Source of the DNA: Cupriavidus pauculus
GTDB taxonomy: Bacteria; Pseudomonadota; Gammaproteobacteria; Burkholderiales; Burkholderiaceae
Direction of reading: 5' to 3'
NCBI RefSeq assembly: GCF_002858765.1
Contig: NZ_PJRP01000012.1
Span: forward strand, 113,760 to 177,759
DNA length: 64,000 bases
The translations under genes were made by a program, and so were the position numbers. The notes under the pieces were generated by a model, which was not told where the DNA came from, did no database searches, and saw nothing but the letters and a program-made list of their open reading frames with translations. Within the stretch, counting starts at the first letter, position 1. Each line of letters starts with the position of its first letter. Positions 7,411 to 14,757 of the stretch are shown piece after piece.

Positions 7411-8817
7411 ATGAACCTGCGGCCCGATCCCACCTTTTACGCATCGCCCCGGCTTGCAATGGAGGCGCCGGCGGAAACCCACGCGTACACGCTGCTGCTG
7501 AGCCCCGATGGGTCGCAGCCCGACGCGTTGGCCGTCATCGACGTCAATCCCGATTCGTCGCGCTACGGCACCGTCGTGCACACGGTGCCGATGACGGGGC
7601 GCGGCGATGAACTGCACCACTTCGGTTGGAACGCTTGTTCGTCCGCCCTCTCGCCGCTGACCGGACATGCGTTTCTGGAGCGGCGCTTCCTGATCATTCC
7701 CGGCATGCGCAGTTCGCGCATCTATGTGGTGGATACGAAGCCGGACCCCACGCGGGCGAAGCTCCACAAGGTCATCGAGCCTAACGAGATCTTCAGCAAG
7801 ACCGGTTATTCGCGGCCCCATACCGTGCATTGCGGGCCGGAAGGCATCTATGTGAGCACGCTGGGTGGGGCGGGCCCGGATGGCACCGATGGCGCTCCCG
7901 GCATCTTCATCATGGATTGCCAGACGTTCGAGGTGCTGGGCCGCTGGGAGATCGACCGCGGCACACAAGACAAGCACTATGACTTCTGGTGGAACCTGCC
8001 GCGCGACTACATGGTGTCGAGTGAATGGGCGTTGCCGCCGCAGTTCGAGCGCGGCCTGGTGCCCGAAGATCTCTTGGCCAACCGCTACGGGCACCGGCTG
8101 CATTTCTGGGACCTGCGCGCGCGACGCAACGTACAGACGCTGGACTTGGGCGCCCAGCACCAGATGGCGCTGGAGGTGCGGCCCGCGCACGATCCGGTGC
8201 GCGAATACGGCTTTGTCGGCGTGGTGGTCGACACCACGAACCTGGAGGGATCGATCTGGACATGGTGGCGCGAAGGCAGCCAGTTCCATATCGAGAAGAC
8301 GGCCACGATTCCGCCCGAGCCCGCGTCGCCGGATGATCTGCCCCCGCTGCTGAAGGGCTTTGGCGCAGTGCCGCCGCTGGTGACCGATATCGACCTGTCG
8401 CTCGACGACCGATTTCTCTACGTATCGTGCTGGGGCACGGGCGAAATGCGGCAGTATGACGTCAGCGATCCGCGCAAGCCCACGCTGGCCGGATCGGTAC
8501 ACTTGGGCGGCATTGTCCGGCGCACCCCGCACCCGGACGGCTCGCCGTTCGCGGGCGGGCCGCAGATGGTGGAGATCAGCCGCGATGGCCGGCGCGTCTA
8601 CTGGACCAACTCGCTGTATTCCACGTGGGACGACCAGTTCTATCCGGACGGCGTGCCCGGCACGCAGGTCATGGCGCATGCCGGGGCCGATGGCGGGCTG
8701 CGGCTCGATGAACGCTTCCGGGCCACGTTTCCCGATGGCTATCGGGCCCATCAGATCCGGCTGGAAGGCGGCGACTGCTCGACCGATTCGTTCTGCTATC
8801 CATCGGTGGGCGCTTGA
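7411..8817 (+). CDS. SBP56 family protein (selenium-binding / methanethiol oxidase-like)
   Basis: At 468 residues it has the length of the SBP56 beta-propeller family. It shows the hallmark segments DELHHFGWNACSSAL, RPHTVHCGPEGIYVSTLG and LYVSCWGTGEMRQYDV. Characterised bacterial members are copper-dependent methanethiol oxidases, converting methanethiol to formaldehyde, sulfide and hydrogen peroxide. The older name refers to selenium binding in the mammalian homologue. The conserved Cys in GWNACSS is present. There is no signal peptide, unlike the periplasmic Hyphomicrobium enzyme. A strong Shine-Dalgarno sequence (AAGGAGG) sets the start. It is followed almost without gap by a polytopic membrane protein, so the two likely act together. 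Family certain, substrate inferred. Confidence 0.88.
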   Translation: MNLRPDPTFYASPRLAMEAPAETHAYTLLLSPDGSQPDALAVIDVNPDSSRYGTVVHTVPMTGRGDELHHFGWNACSSALSPLTGHAFLERRFLIIPGMRSSRIYVVDTKPDPTRAKLHKVIEPNEIFSKTGYSRPHTVHCGPEGIYVSTLGGAGPDGTDGAPGIFIMDCQTFEVLGRWEIDRGTQDKHYDFWWNLPRDYMVSSEWALPPQFERGLVPEDLLANRYGHRLHFWDLRARRNVQTLDLGAQHQMALEVRPAHDPVREYGFVGVVVDTTNLEGSIWTWWREGSQFHIEKTATIPPEPASPDDLPPLLKGFGAVPPLVTDIDLSLDDRFLYVSCWGTGEMRQYDVSDPRKPTLAGSVHLGGIVRRTPHPDGSPFAGGPQMVEISRDGRRVYWTNSLYSTWDDQFYPDGVPGTQVMAHAGADGGLRLDERFRATFPDGYRAHQIRLEGGDCSTDSFCYPSVGA

Positions 8818-8828
8818 CCGCTGGCGCG

Positions 8829-9488
8829 ATGGCATCCTTGGAGCAGGCGGGGCTGTGGGCCGCCGTGCTGGCCAGCGGCCTGTACCACGGTCTCAATCCG
8901 GCGATGGGATGGCCGCTGGCGGTGTCGGGCGCGCTGATGACGCGCAGCGCGCGCACGCTGCCAATTTCGCTTGGCTACCTGGGTGCCGGGCACGCGCTGG
9001 CCATTTTGACGCTGACATTGCCATTCGGGTTGCTGGTGTCACTGGCTACATGGGAGATGCACATTCGCCTAGCCGCGAGCGTGTTGGTGGTGGCCTATGG
9101 TACGGCGTTGCTGGTCTGGCGCCGTCACCCGCGCGCATTGGCTCGCATTCCGCCGTCGCGGCTGGCTTTCTGGTCGTTCGCCGTCGCCATTGCCCATGGG
9201 GCAGGGCTGATGCTGGTGCCCATCTACCTTGGGCTCTGCTTCGCGCGCGGCGATCGTGGACACGCGGCGGCTGGCGCGCTGGCCTTCGGCAATGCCGGCA
9301 CCGCCGTGCTGGTGACGGCGGTGCACACCATGGCGATGCTGGCCATGGGCGGCGGCCTGGCCTGGCTCACGTTCCGCTATCTCGGGCCGCAGTTCGTGGC
9401 GCGCAGCTGGTTCAATCTCGACGTGGTGTGGGCGCTCAGTCTTGTGCTGGTGGGCGGCGCATCGCTGACGCTGCTGGCAATGGGTTGA
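8829..9488 (+). CDS. Polytopic membrane protein following SBP56
   Basis: A 219-residue, highly hydrophobic protein with about six predicted membrane helices. It has an N-terminal motif LYHGLNPAMGWPLAVS and later a His-containing helix IAHGAGLMLVPIYLGL. No characterised family is recognised with confidence; the His/Asn/Pro motif vaguely recalls small metal or solute exporters. The start is ambiguous. ATG 8829 is given, but a TTG at 8814 overlaps the SBP56 stop as TTGA and has GGTGG upstream, which would make a translationally coupled pair. Either way, tight spacing argues for cotranscription with the SBP56 gene. Confidence 0.68.
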   Translation: MASLEQAGLWAAVLASGLYHGLNPAMGWPLAVSGALMTRSARTLPISLGYLGAGHALAILTLTLPFGLLVSLATWEMHIRLAASVLVVAYGTALLVWRRHPRALARIPPSRLAFWSFAVAIAHGAGLMLVPIYLGLCFARGDRGHAAAGALAFGNAGTAVLVTAVHTMAMLAMGGGLAWLTFRYLGPQFVARSWFNLDVVWALSLVLVGGASLTLLAMG

Positions 9489-9629
9489 TTTGTTGCCCGG
9501 GTGCGTTGTCGTTTGATCTCACGCTATCACGGGTATCGGGCATTCCGTGATGCAATAGCCGCGCGGTTGAGGGTTGAAGTTCAGCAGGCCGCGAGGCCCT
9601 GTCATCGATGATGTGCAGGACGACAAGAA

Positions 9630-9893
9630 ATGAGCGCGGAAACGATCCGCACTCTAAGAATATTCTCAGCCAACATGAATTCGATAATGACCGCCGCTAC
9701 GGCATTCCCGGCTCAGGTGCAGGAGGCCAGCCTGACTGTCTATCAACTGACTGTCGCTGGCATCCTGGCCGCGGCGATCGTGGGCATCGTGCTAGGCATC
9801 ATGACCTACATGAGCCAATCACAATCGAGATATCGTGCAGGCGGAGGTCAAGCCGTTGGTGGCAAGGCTGGATGGCGTCGACAAGTATCTTGA
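9630..9893 (+). CDS. Small single-span membrane protein, possibly the 5' part of a frameshifted gene
   Basis: Encodes 87 residues with one clear transmembrane helix (VAGILAAAIVGIVLGIMTYM). An alternative start is ATG 9675. The 30 residues after the helix are Gly/Arg-rich and look out of frame. The overlapping downstream frame starting at 9835 begins with a coiled-coil that would follow the helix naturally. The simplest reading is one gene for a membrane-anchored coiled-coil protein, broken by a one-base shift near 9820-9832. Two separate overlapping genes remain possible. Confidence 0.45.
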   Translation: MSAETIRTLRIFSANMNSIMTAATAFPAQVQEASLTVYQLTVAGILAAAIVGIVLGIMTYMSQSQSRYRAGGGQAVGGKAGWRRQVS

Positions 9894-10050
9894 GCAGATT
9901 GATATCCGTCTGGACAGGATGGATGACCGCTTCGACAAGATGGATGAGCGAATGGACAGGGTGGAAGTCAAACTCGACAAGGTGGCTGACGACGTCGGTG
10001 TACTGGTGCAGGTCGTTTCGCGTCTGGCCGAAGACCGGGAACGCGGATGA
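9835..10050 (+). CDS. Coiled-coil protein, possibly the 3' part of the preceding gene
   Basis: Encodes 71 residues from a GTG, strongly heptad-patterned: DKYLEQIDIRLDRMDDRFDK and the related DERMDRVEVKLDKVADD. It resembles the C-terminal coiled-coil of small membrane-tethered proteins. The frame is open back to 9814, where it overlaps the gene starting at 9630, whose membrane helix would fit upstream. No function is assigned. Confidence 0.5.
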   Translation: MQAEVKPLVARLDGVDKYLEQIDIRLDRMDDRFDKMDERMDRVEVKLDKVADDVGVLVQVVSRLAEDRERG

Positions 10051-10091
10051 TAGACGCGTTCCCGGCGGGTGCCTCGATGGCGCGTTGCAAT

Positions 10092-10553
10092 CTACGGCTG
10101 GCCGGCCGGCGACTGCTGCCCCCACAAATCATCCACCGCCCGCATCGCCAACGGGTAACCATTGGCCCCCGCCCCGCAGATCACCGCCGTGGCTGCCACC
10201 GAAATCGTGGAATGGCGGTACTCCTGCGAGCGGCGGTGGATATTGCTGATGTGGACTTCCACCACGGGCCGGCGGATCAGCTTGACGGCGTCGAGCACCG
10301 GAATGCGGCCGAACGAGAAGCCTGCCGGGTTGATGATCAGCGCGGCGTCCTGAAAGTACGCTTCCTGAATCCAGTCGATCAGTTCGCTTTCGCTGTTGGT
10401 CTGCTGGAACACGCAGTCAAAGCGCAGCGTTTCGGCCATCGCCTGGCATTGCTGTTCGATGTCCTTCAGCGTGGTACTGCCGTAGATGTGCGGCTCCCGA
10501 ACGCCCAGCATGTTCAGGTTCGAGCCGTTGAGAATATGGAGTTTGCGTTGCAT
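10092..10553 (-). CDS. Type II 3-dehydroquinate dehydratase-like protein, divergent active site
   Basis: The 153-residue protein aligns along its length with type II dehydroquinases (AroQ). Asn12, Arg19, Tyr24, Asn75, Glu99 and His101, in Mycobacterium tuberculosis numbering, are in place (motifs NLNMLGVREPHIYG and VEVHISNIHRR). The loop normally carrying the second catalytic-site His (THTS, His81) reads GFSFGR, so position 81 is Phe, and the region of Arg112 is altered. The position behind an MHS transporter, 9 bp away and facing an IclR regulator, suggests a catabolic role rather than shikimate biosynthesis. It could still dehydrate dehydroquinate, or act on a related ring acid. Confidence 0.8.
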   Translation of the reverse strand: MQRKLHILNGSNLNMLGVREPHIYGSTTLKDIEQQCQAMAETLRFDCVFQQTNSESELIDWIQEAYFQDAALIINPAGFSFGRIPVLDAVKLIRRPVVEVHISNIHRRSQEYRHSTISVAATAVICGAGANGYPLAMRAVDDLWGQQSPAGQP

Positions 10554-10562
10554 GGTTCGGCT

Positions 10563-11906
10563 TCAGTGCGCGTGGCTTTGGTCCAGTGCCGTGCCCCGGG
10601 TCTCGCGGGAGATGGCGATCATGATGAAGGAGAGCAGGTTCAGCGAACCACAGACGGCGACGATGGCCCATGGCGATCCGTGAAACGCTTGGAGCAGGGC
10701 CACCGCGACGATCGGCATCGGGCCGCCGGTCAGCAGGTTGGCACCCGAGTACGACAGGGCGGAGCCGGTGTAGCGCGCCTCGGTCGGGAACGATTCGGCG
10801 AACCAGACCGGCTGGATGCCGCTCTGGAACTGCGTGAATCCGAGGAAGGCGCCCATGACGGCCATCGTCATCGCGTACGAGCCCTGGTTGAGGACCGGGA
10901 AGTAGATCAGGCAGCAGACCAGCGTACAGAACGACCCCAGCAGCAGCGCGCGCTTGCGGCCGATGCGGTCGCTGAGCCAGCCGCCGGCCAGTGCGCCGAC
11001 GATGGCGCAGGCGTTGGCCACCATCAGGAACATGAAGCCGGTCTGCTTGGGCACGCCAAGATTGCGCGTCAGGTAGCTGAGCGAGAAGACCACGATCAGG
11101 TAGAACAGCGCCGCCGGGCCGCAGAAGAACAGCGTTAGCCGCAGCGCGGTCTTCCAGTGATGCCGGATCACGGTGCCCAGCGGATTGGTAGCGCGCGTGC
11201 GCGTGCCGCTCTTGCGCAGGGCCTCGAAGGCGGGCGTCTCGCTGACCTTCATCCGGATGTAGATGCCCAGGATGACCAGCAGGAAGCTAGCCAGGAACGG
11301 AATGCGCCAGCCGTACGACTCGAAGTCTTCGGGCGATAGCGCGGCGGCCAGCGCGAACAGTGTCAGGTTGGCCAAGATCTGGCTCAGCGGGGAGCAGATG
11401 CCAAGAAAGCCGGAGTACAGGCCACGGCGATCCGCCGACGCGTGCTCCACGGCCATCAGCTGGGCGCCGGTCGATTCGCCCCCGAGCGCAAAGCCCTGGA
11501 CGATCCGGAGTGTCACCAGTAGGGCCGGTGCGGCGATGCCCACCTGCTGGTAGGTCGGCAGCAGTCCCATCAGGAACGAAGACAGCCCCATCACCGACAC
11601 GGTGATCAGCATCAGGTTGCGGCGACCCCAGCGGTCTCCCAGGATGCCGCAGATGATGGCGCCCAGCGGTCGTGCAGCCAGCCCGGCCCAGAAGCTGGCC
11701 AGCGAGGCCAGCAAGGAAGCCGTGGGGTCCAGCGACGGAAAGAACAGCTTCGGAAAAATGGTGGCAGCCACCACGCCGTACAGCGCAAAGTCGAACCACT
11801 CCAGGGCCGTGCCGACGGTCGCGCCAGCGACGGCGCGCCGGGCCATTTCAGGTTGGCCGGCCTGCGCCTGGGCAGGCGCGATGTTCGAGTCAGTTATCAC
11901 TGACAT
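10563..11906 (-). CDS. MHS-family (MFS) organic acid:proton symporter
   Basis: A 447-residue, 12-helix major facilitator of the metabolite:H+ symporter subfamily, the group of ShiA, KgtP and ProP. It shows EWFDFALYGVVAATIFPKLF near the start, GILGDRWGRRNLML in the first cytoplasmic loop and RIVQGFALGGESTGA in helix 4-5. These carriers import shikimate-like, dicarboxylate or betaine substrates with protons across the inner membrane. ATG 11906 has GGGGAG upstream; the frame opens 19 codons earlier without family similarity. The AroQ-like gene follows 9 bases downstream and an IclR regulator is divergent. A cyclic hydroxyacid substrate is therefore plausible, but this is inference from context. 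Confidence 0.87.
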   Translation of the reverse strand: MSVITDSNIAPAQAQAGQPEMARRAVAGATVGTALEWFDFALYGVVAATIFPKLFFPSLDPTASLLASLASFWAGLAARPLGAIICGILGDRWGRRNLMLITVSVMGLSSFLMGLLPTYQQVGIAAPALLVTLRIVQGFALGGESTGAQLMAVEHASADRRGLYSGFLGICSPLSQILANLTLFALAAALSPEDFESYGWRIPFLASFLLVILGIYIRMKVSETPAFEALRKSGTRTRATNPLGTVIRHHWKTALRLTLFFCGPAALFYLIVVFSLSYLTRNLGVPKQTGFMFLMVANACAIVGALAGGWLSDRIGRKRALLLGSFCTLVCCLIYFPVLNQGSYAMTMAVMGAFLGFTQFQSGIQPVWFAESFPTEARYTGSALSYSGANLLTGGPMPIVAVALLQAFHGSPWAIVAVCGSLNLLSFIMIAISRETRGTALDQSHAH

Positions 11907-11993
11907 GGTTGTCTCCCCTCTTTTATATGAGTATCGGTGTCGATTGCCGCAGCTTGTGCGCACTGCTATTGTTTGCGCGGCACGACCGGGGTG

Positions 11994-12027
11994 TTCCGCA
12001 CCGGAACTTCATTCCGTAATACGAAAT
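11994..12027. promoter_or_regulatory. Two palindromes, candidate IclR operators
   Basis: TTCCG-CAC-CGGAA (11994-12006) is a perfect inverted repeat. ATTCCGTAATACGAAAT (12011-12027) is a near-perfect 17-bp palindrome with one mismatched pair, ending next to the IclR start codon. Both share TTCCG half sites. Their position in the MHS/IclR divergent region fits autoregulation and control of the transporter. Confidence 0.5.
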
Positions 12028-12813
12028 ATGTCACTGAAGGCAGGTCTCCGGATTCTTGATTTCCTGGCGTCGCAGGGCGAAGGCGCGGGGCTGGTTGTCA
12101 TTGCCGAGGCGCTTGGCCTGCCGCGCAGCACCTGCCATCGCGTGCTGCATGAACTGGTCGACGGTGGCTATGTCCGGCAGCTGGTGGACCACAGCCGCTA
12201 CATCCTGACGATGCGCATGACGTCGAACGGGCTCGAATTCCTGAGCCTGACCGGCATTGCCGATATTGCCCAGCCCATCATCGAACGCATTGCGGCACGC
12301 ACCGGCGAGCTGGCGAGGCTGTCGCTGGTGGATGGCGAGGCCATCATCTGGGTGGCCAAGGCCGACGGCCAGCGCACGGGCTTTCGCTATGACCCCGACA
12401 TGGGGCTAGGGGCGCGGCTGTCGTGTACGTCCACCGGCCATGCGTGGCTGATGACGATGTCCGACGAGGCGGCCGTGGCGCTGGTCATGAAACAGGGGTT
12501 TGGCCAGCCCAACGAGTACGGGCCGAATGCGCCCACCACGCTGAAGACGCTGCTGGGCTTCCTGCATGCCGCGCGGGTGCGTGGCTACGCGATGATCGAC
12601 GAGGTTTTTGCCGCGCGGATGGCGGCGGTGGCGGTGCCGGTGGTGCGCGGATCGCGCTGCATCGGCGTCATCAGTCTGGCAGGGCCGCGCACGCGCCTGA
12701 CGGCGGCAAGGATCCACGAACACGCGGCCTTACTGCGCGAAGCCGCCAACGAACTGGCGCAGCTCAGCAACATGGCCGGCTTTCTGTCACGGCCGCCGCT
12801 CGGCAAGGGCTGA
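12028..12813 (+). CDS. IclR-family transcriptional regulator
   Basis: A 261-residue cytoplasmic regulator. The N-terminal winged HTH (residues about 1-65) reads AGLRILDFLASQGE, then EALGLPRSTCHRVLHELVDG. The C-terminal effector domain contains ARLSLVDGEAIIWVAKADG, LSCTSTGHAWL, and VRGYAMIDEVFAARMAAVAVPV. IclR proteins usually control an adjacent catabolic operon by binding an aromatic or organic acid. Here the divergent MHS transporter and AroQ-like gene are the obvious targets. The leftward four-gene unit ending at 12828 converges with it and could also belong to the regulon. ATG 12028 starts immediately after the candidate operators. Confidence 0.88.
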   Translation: MSLKAGLRILDFLASQGEGAGLVVIAEALGLPRSTCHRVLHELVDGGYVRQLVDHSRYILTMRMTSNGLEFLSLTGIADIAQPIIERIAARTGELARLSLVDGEAIIWVAKADGQRTGFRYDPDMGLGARLSCTSTGHAWLMTMSDEAAVALVMKQGFGQPNEYGPNAPTTLKTLLGFLHAARVRGYAMIDEVFAARMAAVAVPVVRGSRCIGVISLAGPRTRLTAARIHEHAALLREAANELAQLSNMAGFLSRPPLGKG

Positions 12814-12827
12814 GCGGACGCTGGCTG

Positions 12828-13415
12828 CTAGGCGTCGGGCAGGCCGGGCAGCGCCGCCACGGTCGTTACGGTGCCGATCGCCCCGAGGTTCTTCAGCGCC
12901 TGGCGGTGGTCGTCCTCGCTGCGGGCGGCGCAGGCGTTCTCGACCACGACCACCTTGTAGTCCCGATCGTGCGCCTCGCGCGCCGTCGCTTCCACGGCCC
13001 AGTTGGTGCTGATACCCGTCAGTACCAGGCGATTCACATGGCGTGCGCGCAGGATGGCTTCCAGCCCTGTGCCATAGAACGCGCTGACGCGGTGCTTGTT
13101 GACGACGGCATCGTCCGGCTGCACATCCAGGCCGTCGACGAACGCCGTCCCCCATCCTCCCAGCTTCAGCGCACCGGCCGCCCTGGCCTTGCCAAAGACT
13201 GGCGAGTCCTTCGGATGCTCGGCGTAGCCCTCGGAAAACCCAACCTTGACGAAGATAACCGGCCACTGGCGCGCCCGCGCGTGGGCGATGACGGCGTTGC
13301 AGGCGGTCACCAGGTTGCGCGCGGCAGCCTGCGCCGCCGTGCCGCTGCCGGCCAGCTTGCCTTGGGCATGGACGATATCGTTGATCAGGTCCAGTACGAC
13401 CAGCGCTGTCTGCAT
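12828..13415 (-). CDS. Isochorismatase-like protein lacking the catalytic Cys
   Basis: The 195-residue protein has the isochorismatase/cysteine-hydrolase fold: Asp9 in VVLDLINDIV, Lys107 in VVNKHRV, and the C-terminal LTGISTNWAVEATAREAHD motif. In active amidohydrolases of this family the motif carries Cys (as in TNVCVEATAR); here that residue, 140, is Ala. Family members without Cys, such as PhzD, hydrolyse vinyl ethers rather than amides, so this protein may do the same or have lost activity. It is the last gene of a four-gene leftward unit, 15 bases after the lyase gene. Confidence 0.83.
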   Translation of the reverse strand: MQTALVVLDLINDIVHAQGKLAGSGTAAQAAARNLVTACNAVIAHARARQWPVIFVKVGFSEGYAEHPKDSPVFGKARAAGALKLGGWGTAFVDGLDVQPDDAVVNKHRVSAFYGTGLEAILRARHVNRLVLTGISTNWAVEATAREAHDRDYKVVVVENACAARSEDDHRQALKNLGAIGTVTTVAALPGLPDA

Positions 13416-13430
13416 GGCTGCCTCCGCGAA

Positions 13431-14315
13431 TCAGTCGTCGCTCTTGTAGCGGCCGTCAAGCTCGTCGTACAGCGGCTTTCTGACCAGCCGCTGCCGCTCG
13501 CCGAACGGCGTCACGATGGCCGGGTCTTCGTTCATCTGACCGTTGGTCTGCAGCATGTCCAGCGCCTGCTGCATCCCGCGCACGGCGCCTTGCAGCGCGG
13601 CGTTGGCGTACAGCACCAGCCCGTACCCCAGCCGCTCCAGCGCGTCGCGGCCCTGCACCGGTGTCTTGCCGCCGATCACGATGTTGATCAGCAGCGGCGT
13701 ATTGAACAGGCCGGGCAGCCGTTCGATGTCCTTGAGGTCCTCGATGGCTTCCAGAAACAGGATGTCGGCGCCGGCTTCGGCAAAACGGTGGCCACGATCG
13801 ATGGCATCGTCGATGCCATGCACGGCGGCGGCGTCGGTGCGGGCCACGATCAGGAAGTTGGGGTCGTCGCGCGCATCGGTGGCGGCGCGGATCTTGCCGA
13901 CCATCTCGCTGGTGCTCACGACATGCTTGCCGGCGAAATGGCCGCACTTCTTCGGCATGACCTGATCTTCCAGCTGGATCGCATCGGCGCCAGCGCGCTC
14001 CAGGGTCCGCACGGCGTGGTGAACGTTCAGCGCGTTGCCGAAGCCGGTATCGGCATCCACCAGCAACGGCAGGTCGACGGCATCGCGCACGCGGGCGGTG
14101 TGCTCGGCCATGTCGCTCAGGCCGATGAAGCCCAGGTCGGGCAGGCCGAACGACATGTTGGTGACACCCGCGCCGGTCAGGTACACAGCCTGGAAACCCA
14201 GGTCTTCGATCACGCGTGCGCTCATGGCATTGAACGCACCGGGCATCAGCAGCGCCTTGCGCGTCGCCACCTGCTGCCGGAAGGCCTGTCTGCGGGAAGA
14301 TGCTTTGGAGGTCAT
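13431..14315 (-). CDS. Isocitrate lyase/PEP mutase family protein
   Basis: A 294-residue (alpha/beta)8 barrel enzyme. Key segments are LMPGAFNAMSARVIEDLGF, LTGAGVTNMSFGLPD, the metal-binding VDADTGFGN and the catalytic KKCGH loop (residues 122-126, Cys124). An intact KKCGH favours a C-C lyase, for example of the methylisocitrate, dimethylmalate or oxaloacetate-decarboxylase-like group, rather than a phosphonomutase. The exact substrate is not evident. ATG 14315 has GGAG upstream; the frame continues 13 codons further without family match. It is the third gene of a unit with a flavodoxin-like reductase, an ABM monooxygenase and an isochorismatase homologue. Confidence 0.85.
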   Translation of the reverse strand: MTSKASSRRQAFRQQVATRKALLMPGAFNAMSARVIEDLGFQAVYLTGAGVTNMSFGLPDLGFIGLSDMAEHTARVRDAVDLPLLVDADTGFGNALNVHHAVRTLERAGADAIQLEDQVMPKKCGHFAGKHVVSTSEMVGKIRAATDARDDPNFLIVARTDAAAVHGIDDAIDRGHRFAEAGADILFLEAIEDLKDIERLPGLFNTPLLINIVIGGKTPVQGRDALERLGYGLVLYANAALQGAVRGMQQALDMLQTNGQMNEDPAIVTPFGERQRLVRKPLYDELDGRYKSDD

Positions 14316-14415
14316 GGGTGTGGGCTCCAGTCTGGCCGGGATGCCGACGGACATCCCGGATGCGCGAGGAAAAAAGGGGGCCGCGCAATGCAGGCTGAAG
14401 ATTACACCCTGGCGG

Positions 14416-14733
14416 TCAACGCTTCAGGTATTCCTTGAGCGGGTCGAGCCATTCGATGGTGCGCGGTGCCTTGAGCAACGTTGGCAGCGCGGCTTCATAG
14501 TCCTGGCGGTACGGCTTGGCCAGATGCCTGGTGCGGAAGTCCTCGGCCGAGCAGGCCCAGGTTTCATAGAGCACCAGGGTGTCCGGATCCTCGCTGGACC
14601 GGTGCAGGAACGTGTTGATGAAGTCGGGCTCGGCGGCCATGGTCTCCAGCACGTGATGGAGTTGGGCCTGCAGGGCTTCGCGGTGCTCCGGCTTGCCGGG
14701 CAGGCGGACGACGAACGAGGTGACTTGGCGCAT
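14416..14733 (-). CDS. Antibiotic biosynthesis monooxygenase (ABM) domain protein
   Basis: A 105-residue single ABM ferredoxin-like domain: TSFVVRLPGKPEHREALQAQ, then EPDFINTFLHRSSEDPDTLV and LYETWACSAEDFRTRHL. Dimers of this family include the quinol monooxygenase YgiN and polyketide anthrone oxidases, which use oxygen without a bound cofactor. Others are of unknown function. CAGGAG upstream supports ATG 14733. It follows a flavodoxin-like quinone-reductase homologue by 24 bases, the same pairing of quinone reductase and quinol oxygenase seen for MdaB/YgiN, which suggests a quinone substrate. Confidence 0.82.
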   Translation of the reverse strand: MRQVTSFVVRLPGKPEHREALQAQLHHVLETMAAEPDFINTFLHRSSEDPDTLVLYETWACSAEDFRTRHLAKPYRQDYEAALPTLLKAPRTIEWLDPLKEYLKR

Positions 14734-14757
14734 GGGTGTTCTCCTGTCTGGCAAGAA

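Noticed and set aside
7411..8817. Selenoprotein or selenium metabolism gene
   Set aside because: The family name is historical; there is no in-frame UGA or selenium-related neighbour.
6736..8835. Long minus-strand open frame opposite the SBP56 gene
   Set aside because: No family similarity, Arg/His-rich translation, and the plus strand carries unmistakable SBP56 motifs.
12423..14438. Long plus-strand open frame opposite the isochorismatase and lyase genes
   Set aside because: Shadow of conserved minus-strand genes with no recognisable domain.
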